Below, in pieces: positions 47,728 through 58,353 of a stretch of DNA of 64,000 nucleotides. The position numbers were made by a program, and so were the translations under genes. Position 1 is the first letter of the stretch. The number at the start of each line of letters is the position of its first letter. Where the stretch lies: the NCBI RefSeq assembly GCF_000014225.1, contig NC_008228.1, positions 3,720,001-3,784,000 of the forward strand, given 5' to 3'. Source of the stretch: Paraglaciecola sp. T6c (GTDB lineage: Bacteria > Pseudomonadota > Gammaproteobacteria > Enterobacterales > Alteromonadaceae). The notes under the pieces are model-generated. The model did no database searches, had not been told where the DNA came from, and was given only the letters and a program-made list of their open reading frames with translations.

Positions 47728-48846
47728 TTATCCTAGATGCTTTATGTCGATTTTCTTACTGCTATCAAGCAATGCAGCCTTCGCTCTAATGCGCTTTTCC
47801 AATTGGTCAACCAGATCATCGTTCGACAAACGCTCTTTTTGACGTTTGCCATCCACGTAATAGCCGCTCATATTGCGCGCGCCTGTTAAGCCCAAATCTG
47901 AGACTTCAGCCTCACCAGGTCCATTGACCACGCACCCAATAATCGACACATCCATAGGGGTCAATAAATCTTCTAAGCGTGTTTCCAATGCATTTACTGT
48001 GCTTATTACATCGAACTCTTGGCGAGAGCAGCTTGGGCAGGCTATAAAATTGATACCACGTGAGCGAATACGAAGCGATTTTAGAATATCAAAACCCACT
48101 TTGATTTCTTCAACTGGATCAGCCGCCAGCGAGATACGGATGGTATCGCCTATCCCTTCGGCAAGTAACATTCCAAGGCCAACGGCACTTTTCACTGCAC
48201 CAGCACGAAAGCCGCCCGCTTCGGTGATACCAAGATGTAACGGTTGATCAATTTTTTTGGCTAATTCACGATAGGCACCTACAGCTAAAAATACGTCTGA
48301 GGCTTTAACGCTGACTTTAAACTGATCGAAATTGAGTTTATCGAGAATATCAACATGACGCATGGCTGACTCAACCAATGCATCTGGTGTGGGCTCACCG
48401 TACTTCTCTTGAAGGTCCTTCTCTAATGAACCGCCGTTGACACCTATACGAATAGGAATGCCTTTATCGCGGGCACAATCTACAACTGAACGCACGCGCT
48501 CCATACTGCCGATATTTCCTGGGTTGATACGTAGACAATCAACACCGTATTCAGCGACTTTTAAAGCAATTCGATAATCGAAATGGATATCTGCAATAAG
48601 TGGAACATTAACTTGCTGCTTAATTAATTTGAACGCCTCAGCTGCATCCATGGTGGGTACGGATACACGCACGATCTCCCCGCCCACGGCCACAATGCGT
48701 TTAATCTGCGCTACGGTCGCCTCAACATCTGTGGTCAGCGTATTGGTCATAGATTGCACCGCAATAGGTGCTCCCCCGCCAATAGGAACGCTACCTACAT
48801 TGATCCTAGTTGATTCTCTGCGCTTTATTGGTGACTCTGCAAACAT
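47728..48846 (-). CDS. ispG: 4-hydroxy-3-methylbut-2-enyl diphosphate synthase IspG
   Basis: IspG makes HMBPP in the MEP isoprenoid pathway using a [4Fe-4S] cluster. The 372-residue protein has the TIM-barrel half ([29 protein letters not shown]) and the cluster domain with cysteines in [13 protein letters not shown] and [20 protein letters not shown]. It sits between rodZ and hisS, as in E. coli relatives. Confidence 0.98.
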   Translation of the reverse strand: MFAESPIKRRESTRINVGSVPIGGGAPIAVQSMTNTLTTDVEATVAQIKRIVAVGGEIVRVSVPTMDAAEAFKLIKQQVNVPLIADIHFDYRIALKVAEYGVDCLRINPGNIGSMERVRSVVDCARDKGIPIRIGVNGGSLEKDLQEKYGEPTPDALVESAMRHVDILDKLNFDQFKVSVKASDVFLAVGAYRELAKKIDQPLHLGITEAGGFRAGAVKSAVGLGMLLAEGIGDTIRISLAADPVEEIKVGFDILKSLRIRSRGINFIACPSCSRQEFDVISTVNALETRLEDLLTPMDVSIIGCVVNGPGEAEVSDLGLTGARNMSGYYVDGKRQKERLSNDDLVDQLEKRIRAKAALLDSSKKIDIKHLG

Positions 48847-48924
48847 GCTGTTTCCTAACTCAATTTGATAAGGTCAAACGTGTGCTCAGGGCTTACGCCC
48901 GGCACATATTACTTAATGGCTTTA

Positions 48925-49962
48925 TTACGACCGAGGTAAAGTAAATTTTGCGGTACTGTTTGGTGCTAAAAATGACATATCTAGATCTTCATCCGCGTAC
49001 CGTATTTGCACCACACTTGGTGCCCCTAAAATGACTTCAAAGGGGGCGACTCCAGAAATACTCATAACCCGGCCCGCAACTTTAACTCCAACAGCAATGG
49101 TTTCTCCGGTCGCATCAATAACGCTCACCCAACAATCGTCGTTGAAGGTGAAAACTACATCAACTAATTCACCCGTTTGCTCTGTTTGTGCGCTAGCGGA
49201 CACTTGGGGGTTGAGTTGGGCAGAAGCACTTTCACTGTTTACGGTTACCGCTGGGGCAACACCGTCTTGAGGGGACGCATTATCAGGGGTCAAAATACTG
49301 TTACTATCCTCAAGGCTGCCACTTACCTCAGGCTGAATCTCGTTGCTTTGGTTTACTTCATCGCGTGGGAATTCGGTCGTTTCTTGGGCCATATCGGTAG
49401 AACGTAAACCTGACTCGTTAACATCCCCAGTGGCGATAACGGCAGTGTCGTTTTCAACATCACTTTGGATATCGACAGGCTTTTCACTTTTTACGTTATT
49501 TTGTGCTTCACTTTGTACAGTGGGGGTATCTAACGTACTTGCAGTCTCGTTGTCACCCTGTTGAAACCACCAGACAACCACAAGCGCAACAACTATCGCC
49601 AAAATCAGGTAAGTAACTAACATGAGCTTGTCGTCGTTAGCTTGATGAGCTACGCGACGGGAGAAACTCTGTAATTTTGCGGGTTCTTTTTTATGGGTAT
49701 CCAGATTATCTAACCCGTCGAGGACTTGAGCTTCCGACACGTCAACCTGGCGAGCATACAATTTAAGATAGCCCTTGATGAAAGTCATCGAGATACTAGG
49801 GTCGTATTCATCGTTTTCTAACGCGATAATTAAGCTCGGCTTTAAATGGATAAGGCCAGCAATTTGCTCTACCGTTAAGCCTTTTTCTAATCGCGCAGCC
49901 TTCAATACAGGTCCTGGACCGAATACTTGAGACTCTTCCATATGTTGTACTTCTTCACTCAT
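48925..49962 (-). CDS. rodZ: Cytoskeletal membrane protein RodZ
   Basis: RodZ ties MreB filaments to the wall-synthesis complex and sets rod shape. The 345-residue protein has an N-terminal Cro-like HTH (about 14-90: KAARLEKGLTVEQIAGLIHL), a membrane helix (LMLVTYLILAIVVALVVVWW, about 112-131), a low-complexity Glu/Asn/Ser linker (about 140-260) and the C-terminal beta domain (VFTFNDDCWVSVIDATGETI). It lies between pilW and ispG, as usual. Confidence 0.95.
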   Translation of the reverse strand: MSEEVQHMEESQVFGPGPVLKAARLEKGLTVEQIAGLIHLKPSLIIALENDEYDPSISMTFIKGYLKLYARQVDVSEAQVLDGLDNLDTHKKEPAKLQSFSRRVAHQANDDKLMLVTYLILAIVVALVVVWWFQQGDNETASTLDTPTVQSEAQNNVKSEKPVDIQSDVENDTAVIATGDVNESGLRSTDMAQETTEFPRDEVNQSNEIQPEVSGSLEDSNSILTPDNASPQDGVAPAVTVNSESASAQLNPQVSASAQTEQTGELVDVVFTFNDDCWVSVIDATGETIAVGVKVAGRVMSISGVAPFEVILGAPSVVQIRYADEDLDMSFLAPNSTAKFTLPRS

Positions 49963-49998
49963 TTAACTAACGCTACTCTTAATAATGATTGGGGACGG

Positions 49999-50997
49999 CT
50001 ATTTGGGTTCAACAACGATCAATTTTTGCCCGATATAGATGGATGCAGGATCAGAAATGTTGTTCCATTCCATAAGTTTGCTCATCTTAACGTTATATTG
50101 CAAAGAAAGGCGATAAAGATTCTCCTTCGCCGTAACAACGTGATATTGAGTTGCTTTTAAATCTGGCTGCGCATATCCCTTTGTAGGCTTTACCGCTGGC
50201 ACACTAACAGACTGTACAGGCGAATCTATAGCTTCAATACCATTGATGTAATCCCGGGCTGGCTGAAAGTCTGGATAAAGACTCAACAGCATATTTGCAT
50301 AATCACTCGCTCGATTTGGTGAACCAGCGCCCTGCTCTATTTTTACCGCCAACCACAAACTATCAGCAGAAACGGATGCCACTTTTTCATAGCGACGCAG
50401 GCTATCTCTCGCTGCAGCAAAACGATTGGCCTGTAATTGCATTTGCGCTAACAAGAATAAACTTTTGGCTCGGCCTGGTTGATGATTTAGCGCGTCTTCG
50501 AGAAATCCAATCGCATCATCTAACGCATTTTGACTTTGGCTACACAGCGCTAGGTTCTCGTAGGTTTCTGCAGATGAATTATAAATATCACTATTCAATG
50601 CTTTGAAGAAATAGACTTTGGCTTGTTCGTAATCGCCTTGGGCGCACAAAAACGCGCCGTAGCTATTGGCGATATCGGCATTTTTAGGCGCCAACGCCAT
50701 GGCTTTTTTATATGACGTTGAAGCAGATCCATACTCTTCGACGTTCTGAAAATAATATGCCATACCGTAATGCACATCTGCCATTTCTGGAGCAAAGGAC
50801 AGTGCTTTATCCAGATTAAATTTAGCTTGGCTGAAATTACCGTTTTCTAGATAGGTTAGCCCTAGAGATAAGCGCGTCTTTGCGGCCTTTTGCTTATCGA
50901 AATCATCTGAGCCTGTCCCAGCATTTTGGCTAGCACAAGCGCTCAAGGCGAGAATAAAAATGACACTCATTGCACGGAAAAAATTCATCGGGATCAT
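49999..50997 (-). CDS. pilW: Type IV pilus assembly lipoprotein PilW/PilF with C-terminal LysM
   Basis: PilW/PilF is the TPR pilotin-like lipoprotein needed for secretin assembly and pilus stability. The protein (332 residues from the ATG at 50997; a TTG at 51012 or ATG at 50988 are alternatives) has a lipoprotein signal ending LALSACAS. Six or so TPR units (about 30-240: ADVHYGMAYYFQNVEEYGSA, AQMQLQANRFAAARDSLRR) precede a LysM domain (about 283-330: YHVVTAKENLYRLSLQYNVK, IYIGQKLIVVEP). The LysM end is not part of the classic protein and should bind peptidoglycan. It nearly abuts rlmN. Confidence 0.9.
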   Translation of the reverse strand: MIPMNFFRAMSVIFILALSACASQNAGTGSDDFDKQKAAKTRLSLGLTYLENGNFSQAKFNLDKALSFAPEMADVHYGMAYYFQNVEEYGSASTSYKKAMALAPKNADIANSYGAFLCAQGDYEQAKVYFFKALNSDIYNSSAETYENLALCSQSQNALDDAIGFLEDALNHQPGRAKSLFLLAQMQLQANRFAAARDSLRRYEKVASVSADSLWLAVKIEQGAGSPNRASDYANMLLSLYPDFQPARDYINGIEAIDSPVQSVSVPAVKPTKGYAQPDLKATQYHVVTAKENLYRLSLQYNVKMSKLMEWNNISDPASIYIGQKLIVVEPK

Positions 50998-51008
50998 TCG
51001 GTTAGTAC

Positions 51009-52151
51009 TCAATGTTCCATTTTTACCGAAATTTCATCACCCTTCATCTGTTTTTTCAACATTCGTTTAGTTCTATCAACCACGTCGCCCACAAGTTGAC
51101 CACAGGCTGCATCAATATCATCCCCTCGAGTCTTACGCACGACTACCATCAAGCCGTAACTCGAAAGCACTTTCGCGAAGCGATCAATGCGTGAGTTACT
51201 CGAGCGACTATAAGGAGAGCCCGGATAAGGATTAAACGGAATCAAGTTAATTTTACATGGCGTATCGGCCAATACTTTCGCCAGTTCATGGGCTTGGTCG
51301 GTACTGTCATTGATACCGTTGAGCATGACATACTCTACTGTCACTTTACCTTGGTTAGCATTCGATTTAGCTAGATAACGGCGCACCCCAGCTAAAAATT
51401 CTTGAATAGGATATTTTTTGTTAATTGGCACAATTTCATCACGCAACTTGTCGTCCGGGGCATGAAGCGAAATAGCCAGCGCTACATCTATCTGATCGCC
51501 TAACATATCAAGTGCAGGCACCACTCCTGAAGTACTCAAGGTCACACGGCGTTTTGATAAACCAAATGCGAGATCGTCAAGCATTAAATCCATCGCCGGC
51601 ACCACATTCTTCAAGTTTAACAGCGGCTCGCCCATCCCCATCATGACCACATTAGTAATGGGACGTTTGGCACTATCATTAGATAAACCGATGGTCGTTG
51701 CTACGCGCCACACCTGACCGATAATTTCAGACACACTTAAATTGCGGTTAAAACCTTGCTGAGCGGTCGAGCAAAAAGTGCATTCTAGGGCGCAGCCAAC
51801 TTGTGACGACACGCATAAGGTCGCGCGGTCTTCATCAGGGATCCACACAGTTTCAACTTCTTGTCCGCCTTCTAGGCGTAACGCAAATTTAATCGTGCCA
51901 TCACTTGCGCCTTGCTGATAAGCGATTTCTGGCGCTTTGACTTCACATTGCGCTTTTAGCTTTTCACGTAACGCTTTGTTCAAATTAGTCATTTGATCAA
52001 AGTCTGACACCCCAGCTTGATAAATCCATTTCATCATTTGGTCGGCACGAAATGGCTTTTCGCCAATCGAACTAAAATACTCTCTTAAACCCGCTCGGTT
52101 AAAGTTGAGTAAATTGATTTTAGTCGGTTTTGCTGACATCACTTCTGACAT
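51009..52151 (-). CDS. rlmN: Dual-specificity 23S rRNA/tRNA methyltransferase RlmN
   Basis: RlmN is a radical-SAM enzyme that methylates C2 of A2503 in 23S rRNA and A37 in tRNAs. The 380-residue protein has the CxxxCxxC cluster motif in [17 protein letters not shown] (about 120-136), [12 protein letters not shown], and the catalytic Cys near 354 in [10 protein letters not shown] further ATG four codons on (52139) is possible. It is followed at once by pilW-rodZ-ispG. Confidence 0.97.
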   Translation of the reverse strand: MSEVMSAKPTKINLLNFNRAGLREYFSSIGEKPFRADQMMKWIYQAGVSDFDQMTNLNKALREKLKAQCEVKAPEIAYQQGASDGTIKFALRLEGGQEVETVWIPDEDRATLCVSSQVGCALECTFCSTAQQGFNRNLSVSEIIGQVWRVATTIGLSNDSAKRPITNVVMMGMGEPLLNLKNVVPAMDLMLDDLAFGLSKRRVTLSTSGVVPALDMLGDQIDVALAISLHAPDDKLRDEIVPINKKYPIQEFLAGVRRYLAKSNANQGKVTVEYVMLNGINDSTDQAHELAKVLADTPCKINLIPFNPYPGSPYSRSSNSRIDRFAKVLSSYGLMVVVRKTRGDDIDAACGQLVGDVVDRTKRMLKKQMKGDEISVKMEH

Positions 52152-52241
52152 GGAACGGGGTACCTCAAATAAAAGAAACTAGTGTACATTTTTTATGCGA
52201 AAACTACCATTTTGTTGGTCGTTCTAGCGCGTTTAGATCGC

Positions 52242-52262
52242 AAAAGGGAGCCTAAGCTCCCT
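52242..52262 (-). terminator. Rho-independent terminator of ndk
   Basis: AAGGGAGC/GCTCCCTT hairpin with a four-residue loop; on the minus strand it follows the ndk stop by about 20 bases and ends in TTTTG. Confidence 0.75.
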
Positions 52263-52283
52263 TACTTACAAACATTAAAAAAA

Positions 52284-52715
52284 TTAACGAGTGCGTGGGC
52301 AGATTTCTTCGTCAGAGAAGAAGTATGCAATCTCACGTGCTGCTGACTCAGGCGCATCTGAACCGTGACACGCATTTTCGTCGATTGATGCAGCGTAGTC
52401 TGCACGCAATGTACCAGCAAGTGCTTCTGCAGGGTTAGTTGCACCCATGATTTCACGGTTCTTAAGAACAGCGTTTTCGCCTTCTAAAACCTGAACCATT
52501 ACTGGACCTGAAGTCATGAATTCAACCAAAGCGCCGAAGAAAGGACGTTCGCTATGCTCGGCATAGAAACCTTCAGCTTGTTCTTTACTAAGGTGAAGCA
52601 TTTTAGAGGCAACAATGCGTAGACCTGCGCTTTCGAAACGGTTGTAGATTGCGCCGATTACATTTTTAGCAACTGCGTCTGGTTTGATAATTGAAAAAGT
52701 ACGTTCTAAGGCCAT
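52284..52715 (-). CDS. ndk: Nucleoside diphosphate kinase Ndk
   Basis: Ndk balances nucleoside triphosphates by phosphate transfer through a phospho-histidine. The ATG at 52715 with GGAG upstream gives 143 residues, the exact family length ([18 protein letters not shown]). The catalytic His is in [13 protein letters not shown] (near 117). The open frame further upstream overlaps the promoter. It is followed by a terminator and lies upstream of rlmN on the same strand. Confidence 0.98.
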   Translation of the reverse strand: MALERTFSIIKPDAVAKNVIGAIYNRFESAGLRIVASKMLHLSKEQAEGFYAEHSERPFFGALVEFMTSGPVMVQVLEGENAVLKNREIMGATNPAEALAGTLRADYAASIDENACHGSDAPESAAREIAYFFSDEEICPRTR

Positions 52716-52766
52716 GATTGGTCTCCGATTACAAAATAAAAAAAGGGCGATTAAAAATTCGCGCGG

Positions 52767-52796
52767 ATTATATGCGTTTCCTTGGCAAAAGCCCAA
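52767..52796 (-). promoter_or_regulatory. Probable sigma-70 promoter of ndk
   Basis: On the minus strand, TTGGGC (52796-52791), an 18-base spacer and TATAAT (52772-52767) lie 50 bases before the ndk ATG. The -10 is perfect and the -35 moderate. Confidence 0.55.
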
Positions 52797-52930
52797 CAAA
52801 TCACGAAATTAATCTGCCGAGGAATTAAAACTTCGTCGTTCAATGCCCGAGGGACTTTAGATTGACGTATATTCGAAGCGACAAACTGTTTATGATAGCA
52901 CTACAGGAAAACCAATAATAAGGAGAAACG

Positions 52931-53104
52931 GTGCTTCGCCTACTTTTTTTACTGCCACTTATTTTATGTTTGTTATGGTTTGCTTACCTCAGACTACGAG
53001 GATTTTCATTGCGCCAGGGAAAACAAGGCTTCATCTATATCTTGGTTTTCTCCGCTATTATCGCGGCCTTCTATACGGTAATGCTGTGGTTAACAGCCGC
53101 ATAA
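52931..53104 (+). CDS. Two-helix membrane microprotein, 57 residues
   Basis: A GTG start with a strong AAGGAG site five bases upstream opens a 57-residue frame. It encodes two hydrophobic helices (LRLLFLLPLILCLLWFAYL, about 2-20, and GFIYILVFSAIIAAFYTVML, about 34-53) joined by a short basic loop (RLRGFSLRQGKQ). A bidirectional terminator follows within 35 bases. It lies between ndk and ppiD on the opposite strand. No function is known to me; the clean signals make it a credible gene. Confidence 0.75.
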   Translation: MLRLLFLLPLILCLLWFAYLRLRGFSLRQGKQGFIYILVFSAIIAAFYTVMLWLTAA

Positions 53105-53135
53105 AAAATATTAAAAAAACGAAAAAGAAGACAAC

Positions 53136-53161
53136 AAAAAAGGAGCCGAAGCTCCTTTTTT
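53136..53161. terminator. Bidirectional terminator between the microprotein gene and ppiD
   Basis: AAAAAAGGAGC CGAA GCTCCTTTTTT hairpin with A and T runs on both sides, between convergent genes. Confidence 0.9.
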
Positions 53162-53177
53162 ATCTTTCAGATAACGC

Positions 53178-55061
53178 TTAGTAAATTTCTACATCTGCTT
53201 GTTCGCGCAGTGCATTAACAAACTCACCATAGGTGAACTGTGCTCGCATTGTAGATAATCTATTTTGCAACGCTGCTACGTCAGTGCTTGGTAACTCAGC
53301 GCCGTCATTAACTTTCATTAGCTGAACTAAACCGACATCGCCATTGAACAGCTCAACCACTTGCGCGTTTGATTCTTTGTCCTCAGTCAATTTGAACAAA
53401 GCAGTCACTAAGGCTGGAGAAATCTGAGAGCCACTTCTTGCAACCGCTTCCTGCTCCTGCCACTCAACGGCTTTAGCTTGCAAGCTTTCGCTGACGTCCT
53501 GCTCAGCTTTAATATCAACTAATAAAGTTTCGGCCCACTCTTTAGCTGCTTGCTGTGCTTGCTCAGCCAATAAAATATCATTAATTTCAGGTGATACTTC
53601 TTCAAGGGCTTTAGTACGCTGAGCTTCGTAATTAGCAACGCGCACGAACATAACGTGATTGTCGCCTAGCTCTATTACATCGCTGTTTACTTGATCGTTA
53701 ATCAGCTCATCAGAGAATGCTTGAGCAACAACGTTAGGATAATTAACCGCTGCTGGAACACTGTCTTGGCTAAACATCACGGTTGTGTTGACATCAACCT
53801 CAGCGATAGCTGCCACTTCATCAAGTGTATCAGGCGTTTCAAAAGCGACTTCAGCCATGCGTAATTGCTTGGCATAGAACTCTTCTTCAGCGCGTTCAGA
53901 TTTAAGCTTGGCGATCACGTCTTCTTTCACGTCGGTGAATGGGCTTGTCTCTTCAGGCTTTATGTCTGTTAGTTTGATGATGTGGTAACCAAATTCACTT
54001 TCTACCACACTAGATACATCACCAACATTGGCCAGTGCGTAAGTCGCTTCTTCAAATGCTGGATCCATCATACCTGCACTAAACCAATCCAAATCGCCGC
54101 CATTCTCAGCACTAAATGTATCACTAGAATACTCTTTGGCGAGTTCGGCAAAGTCACCACCGTCGTTAATTTTAGACAAGACATCTTCGGCTTGCTGACG
54201 AGCGCCTTGCTCATCATCGCCGAATTCTATAAGAATGTGTGAAGCGCGGCGTTCTTCTTGGGTTCTAAAATCTTGTATATTTTGTTCGTAGTATTGCAGT
54301 GCTTCATCATCTGAAACAACAATGTCGGTTAATAAGTCGTCTACTGACAATTCCACATAGGCCAAGCTCACTTTTTGCTCGGTATCAAATTGAGTGATGT
54401 TGGCTTGATAATAGTTCTCAACGTCATCGTCAGATACGTTAATACCATCTTTGAAGGATTCGGCAGGTATGGTTAAGTAGCGCGCATCTCGCGTTTGCTG
54501 TTGAAGCTTATAAGCCTGTGTGGTTTCAGCGGCTAGCGTGAACTCTGAGCCTAATAATGCATTTGAAAGTTGACGACGAGTCATGTCAACCCGCATATAA
54601 TCGCGAAATTCGTTTGGCTGAAAGCCAGCTTGACGTAAAACGGCGGTGTAACGCTCATTATCGAATTTGCCGTCAAATTGAAACTCTGGCATTGCGACAA
54701 TAGCTTGCTTGATTTGTGCATCGCTGACGCGTAAGCCCATATCAATGGCTGCTTGCTCAAGAAGTTTGTCGCCGATTAAACGGTCTAAAACACCCTGCCT
54801 AAATTGTTGCAAATAAGCACTATCGGCGGTCAATGCAGCAAATGCTTCACCGTATTGTGACTCCATGCGTCCGCGTTCGTTTTGATAGGCGCGTTCTAAG
54901 TCGGCTTGAGAAATAGTGTCATCGTTAACTTTAGCTGCCGCAGTTTCGGCAGAAGAATTGATATAGCTACCGACACCGGCAAATACAAAACTTAAAATCA
55001 CCAATCCTAGGATAGCCATGGCCCAAGTGCCCTGGGTTCCCTCTCTGATTCTTTCCAACAT
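53178..55061 (-). CDS. ppiD: Periplasmic folding chaperone PpiD (SurA-like, parvulin domain)
   Basis: PpiD is an inner-membrane-anchored chaperone at the exit of SecYEG. The ATG at 55061 gives 627 residues (MLERIREGTQGTWAMAILGL) with a membrane helix at about 15-35. A SurA-N-like region (about 40-200) precedes a parvulin-like domain (RRASHILIEFGDDEQGA near 270, FAELAKEYSSDTFSAENGGD, then EFGYHIIKLTD), and a helical C-terminal part. It follows hup, the standard order lon-hup-ppiD. Confidence 0.96.
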   Translation of the reverse strand: MLERIREGTQGTWAMAILGLVILSFVFAGVGSYINSSAETAAAKVNDDTISQADLERAYQNERGRMESQYGEAFAALTADSAYLQQFRQGVLDRLIGDKLLEQAAIDMGLRVSDAQIKQAIVAMPEFQFDGKFDNERYTAVLRQAGFQPNEFRDYMRVDMTRRQLSNALLGSEFTLAAETTQAYKLQQQTRDARYLTIPAESFKDGINVSDDDVENYYQANITQFDTEQKVSLAYVELSVDDLLTDIVVSDDEALQYYEQNIQDFRTQEERRASHILIEFGDDEQGARQQAEDVLSKINDGGDFAELAKEYSSDTFSAENGGDLDWFSAGMMDPAFEEATYALANVGDVSSVVESEFGYHIIKLTDIKPEETSPFTDVKEDVIAKLKSERAEEEFYAKQLRMAEVAFETPDTLDEVAAIAEVDVNTTVMFSQDSVPAAVNYPNVVAQAFSDELINDQVNSDVIELGDNHVMFVRVANYEAQRTKALEEVSPEINDILLAEQAQQAAKEWAETLLVDIKAEQDVSESLQAKAVEWQEQEAVARSGSQISPALVTALFKLTEDKESNAQVVELFNGDVGLVQLMKVNDGAELPSTDVAALQNRLSTMRAQFTYGEFVNALREQADVEIY

Positions 55062-55185
55062 GTTCGTTTCTAACTCCAAATGAGTTGCTTTAGATAAGCT
55101 GAATTTTTTACTAGTTATTAGGGCGTGTTGACCTAAAGAGGCAGGATTATATATTAAACGTAATCATAATTAACAGCAGATAAAC

Positions 55186-55217
55186 AAAAGGCGATGATAA
55201 ATCATCGCCTTTTTTTT
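55186..55217 (-). terminator. Rho-independent terminator of hup
   Basis: AAAGGCGATGAT/ATCATCGCCTTT stem, 12 bp with a two-base loop, 14 bases past the hup stop codon. Long T and A runs flank it, so it could act in either direction. Confidence 0.85.
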
Positions 55218-55230
55218 GGAAAAGCTTTGC

Positions 55231-55503
55231 TTAGTTACAAGCGTCTTTAAGGGCTTTACCCGCTTTGAAAGACGGAACTTTAGCTGCTGAGATTTGAATA
55301 GTTTCGCCAGTTTGTGGATTACGACCACTACGAGCTGCACGCTCACGTACTGAGAATGTACCGAAACCTACAAGAGCAACTTGATCACCTTCCTTAAGTG
55401 CTGCAGTAATAGCATCAGTCAATGCATCTAGTGCACGTCCTGAAGCTGCTTTAGAAATGTCTGCACTTGCAGCGATTTGGTCGATAAGTTGAGACTTATT
55501 CAC
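55231..55503 (-). CDS. hup: DNA-binding protein HU
   Basis: HU bends and compacts DNA as a dimer. The GTG at 55503 with AAGGGG upstream gives 90 residues, the exact family size (first residues [11 protein letters not shown]). It has the HU signature [20 protein letters not shown] (about 46-65) and ends with [13 protein letters not shown]. It is most like the HU-beta (hupB) branch, given its place between lon and ppiD. It is preceded by lon 239 bases upstream. Confidence 0.97.
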   Translation of the reverse strand: MNKSQLIDQIAASADISKAASGRALDALTDAITAALKEGDQVALVGFGTFSVRERAARSGRNPQTGETIQISAAKVPSFKAGKALKDACN

Positions 55504-55741
55504 AATATGATCCCCTTCAATTGTTATTATTTGAGTTTCCGCAAAACAAAAATGCGGCAAACGTTATACCAAGCTTAAATTCGAACTTCAAGCATATATT
55601 CACAAAATTTTAACTTTATAGATATCGCCGCAATCCCTTTTGTGACAAGGCCTAAAGCGAAACTGGGATAAAGGCTACCACAACTTATTGCTCTGTGAAG
55701 CCCTATTTTCCAAAAAAAACAAAAAAATTCGCCGTAAGTGG

Positions 55742-58108
55742 CTATTTTTTACCCTTGCTTGGCTTTTCAAGGCTAAAACGCTCGGGATTTTCTTGTAATG
55801 CCAGCTCTAAAACATCATCAATCCAGCGCACAGGATGAATTGACAGGTCTTGTTTTACATTATCTGGGATCTCTTGTAAATCGCGTTCGTTCTCTTTCGG
55901 AATGATAACCGTTTTTATTCCGCCTCTGTGTGCTGCCAGCAGTTTCTCTTTCAAACCGCCAATTGCAAGCACTTCGCCCCGTAAAGTAATTTCACCTGTC
56001 ATGGCCACATCACAGCGCACAGGATTGCCCGTAAGTGCAGAAATCAATGCCGTGCACATGCCAATACCAGCACTCGGCCCATCTTTAGGGGTTGCCCCTT
56101 CAGGTACGTGCACGTGAATGTCACGCTTCTCATGAAAATCACTGTTGATACGCAGCTTTTCAGCTCGACTACGCACCACCGTCATCGCCGTTTGTATCGA
56201 CTCTTGCATGACATCACCCAACGAGCCCGTTGAGGTCATCTTGCCTTTGCCCACGACCGATGTCGCCTCAATGGTCAACAGCTCCCCACCGACCTGAGTC
56301 CAAGCCAACCCTGTTACTTGGCCAATCTGGTTATTGTTTTCTGCCTTTCCGTAATCAAAGCGTTGCACACCTAGATATTCAGACAGATTATCTTGAGAGA
56401 CAGTGACGGACTTTATGTCTTTGTTGAGCAAAATATTTTTCACCGCTTTGCGGCACACTTTGGATATTTCCCGCTCTAAGCTACGCACACCCGCTTCACG
56501 CGTGTAGTGACGGATCATACCAATGATCGCGGACTCTTCGATCACTAACTCTTTGCTCTTCAAACCATTACGACTGATTTGTTTCTCAAGTAAGTGGCGT
56601 GTGGCGATGTTTAGTTTTTCATCTTCTGTGTAGCCAGATAAACGAATCACTTCCATTCTGTCCAACAACGGTCCGGGAATGTCCATACTGTTCGACGTAG
56701 CAACAAACATGACGTCAGACAGATCATAATCAACTTCTAAGTAGTGATCACTAAACGTGCTGTTTTGCTCAGGGTCAAGCACTTCTAATAACGCTGAAGA
56801 TGGATCTCCACGCATGTCAGAAGACATTTTGTCGATTTCATCAAGTAAAAACAGTGGATTTTTCACCCCCACTTTTGCCATTTTCTGGATCAACTTACCC
56901 GGCATAGAGCCGATGTAAGTACGTCTGTGGCCGCGTATTTCTGCTTCATCACGAACACCGCCTAACGCCATGCGCACGTATTTGCGACCTGTTGCTTTGG
57001 CAATAGACTGGCCCAGTGAGGTTTTACCCACCCCTGGAGGGCCCACTAAGCATAATATTGGTCCTTTGAGCTTTCTAACGCGTTGTTGAACTGCTAGATA
57101 CTCAATAATACGTTCTTTGACCTTTTCAAGCCCGTAGTGCTCCGTATCAAGCAACTTATCAGCGGCAGCTAAATCTTTCTTCACTGCACTGCGTTTAGTC
57201 CAAGGCACATTGGTTAGCCAATCGATGTAGCTACGCACCACGGTGGCTTCGGCAGACATAGGTGACATCATTTTTAATTTGCTAAGTTCGGTCGTTGCTT
57301 TTTTCTTAGCTTCTTCTGGCATCTTAGCGTCGTCGATTTTTTTGCTTAGCGCTTCAAATTCGTCAGGCGCTTCGTCTAGTTCACCGAGTTCTTTTTGGAT
57401 GGCTTTCATTTGCTCATTCAAATAATACTCGCGCTGACTCTTCTCCATCTGTTTTTTAACGCGGGTACGAATTTTTTTCTCGACCTGCAGCAAATCTATT
57501 TCACTTTCCATCAATGCCATCAAGTATTCAAGACGATCGTTAACTTGATCCATTTCTAATACTTTTTGCTTTTCAGCTAATTTAAGGGGCATATGCGCTG
57601 CCATGGTATCGGCTAGGCGAGCAGCTTGCTCAATCCCGCTTAACGAAGTCAGTACTTCAGGTGGGATCTTTTTATTAAGTTTTACATACCCTTCAAACTG
57701 AGAAATCGCTGAGCGAATAATGACTTCTTGCTCATTCTCTTCGACTTCAAGGTCGTCTTTATTCGAAATATTTGCGATGAAAAAATCATCGGTGCTAACA
57801 AATTCAGCAATTTGAGCACGCTGATTACCTTCAACCAACACTTTCACTGTGCCGTCTGGTAACTTTAACAGCTGCAAAATGGTCGCTATGGTGCCGACAG
57901 TAAAAATATCATCAGGCTGTGGCTCATCGGTACTGGCGTCTTTTTGCGCGACTAAAAATATTTGTTTGTCTTTATCCATCGCAGCTTCTAAGCAACGTAT
58001 CGACTTCTCGCGACCGACAAATAAGGGAATAACCATATGCGGATAAACCACCACATCACGCAATGCCAAGACCGGCATTTCTGTGTAATCAACATTCTCT
58101 TTGGTCAT
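55742..58108 (-). CDS. lon: ATP-dependent protease Lon
   Basis: Lon is a cytoplasmic ring protease that degrades misfolded and regulatory proteins. The 788-residue protein has the N-terminal substrate domain (about 10-205), AAA+ module with Walker [11 protein letters not shown] (about 355-364) and Walker [13 protein letters not shown], and the Ser-Lys protease domain (catalytic Ser in [15 protein letters not shown], near 679). It lies between clpX and hup, the standard order. Confidence 0.98.
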   Translation of the reverse strand: MTKENVDYTEMPVLALRDVVVYPHMVIPLFVGREKSIRCLEAAMDKDKQIFLVAQKDASTDEPQPDDIFTVGTIATILQLLKLPDGTVKVLVEGNQRAQIAEFVSTDDFFIANISNKDDLEVEENEQEVIIRSAISQFEGYVKLNKKIPPEVLTSLSGIEQAARLADTMAAHMPLKLAEKQKVLEMDQVNDRLEYLMALMESEIDLLQVEKKIRTRVKKQMEKSQREYYLNEQMKAIQKELGELDEAPDEFEALSKKIDDAKMPEEAKKKATTELSKLKMMSPMSAEATVVRSYIDWLTNVPWTKRSAVKKDLAAADKLLDTEHYGLEKVKERIIEYLAVQQRVRKLKGPILCLVGPPGVGKTSLGQSIAKATGRKYVRMALGGVRDEAEIRGHRRTYIGSMPGKLIQKMAKVGVKNPLFLLDEIDKMSSDMRGDPSSALLEVLDPEQNSTFSDHYLEVDYDLSDVMFVATSNSMDIPGPLLDRMEVIRLSGYTEDEKLNIATRHLLEKQISRNGLKSKELVIEESAIIGMIRHYTREAGVRSLEREISKVCRKAVKNILLNKDIKSVTVSQDNLSEYLGVQRFDYGKAENNNQIGQVTGLAWTQVGGELLTIEATSVVGKGKMTSTGSLGDVMQESIQTAMTVVRSRAEKLRINSDFHEKRDIHVHVPEGATPKDGPSAGIGMCTALISALTGNPVRCDVAMTGEITLRGEVLAIGGLKEKLLAAHRGGIKTVIIPKENERDLQEIPDNVKQDLSIHPVRWIDDVLELALQENPERFSLEKPSKGKK

Positions 58109-58309
58109 ATATTGTCTCGTGTAATAAAAAGGAAAATCTTCGCAATGAAATTGTATATGGGGCTTAGCACGAAAAGTTCAAACGAAAAACTGAAACTAAC
58201 CTCATTAGCTGTTCATTCTATACCACTAATAGAGCATAAAAAGTGAAGCGAAAAAAGTGTATCCGTGAAGATGAGGGGGAGGATCGGAGATAAATCTGAT
58301 AACAGAAAT

Positions 58310-58337
58310 AGTAAAGGCTCCCTTAGGAGCCTTTACT
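58310..58337 (-). terminator. Hairpin terminator of clpX
   Basis: AGTAAAGGCTCC/GGAGCCTTTACT, a 12-bp perfect stem with a four-base loop, 16 bases beyond the clpX stop codon. The T run on the minus strand is short (ATTT). Confidence 0.7.
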
Positions 58338-58353
58338 ATTTAAAACGCATTGG

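Noticed and set aside
47873-48247. 124-codon plus-strand open frame inside ispG
   Set aside because: Antisense to ispG; no independent evidence.
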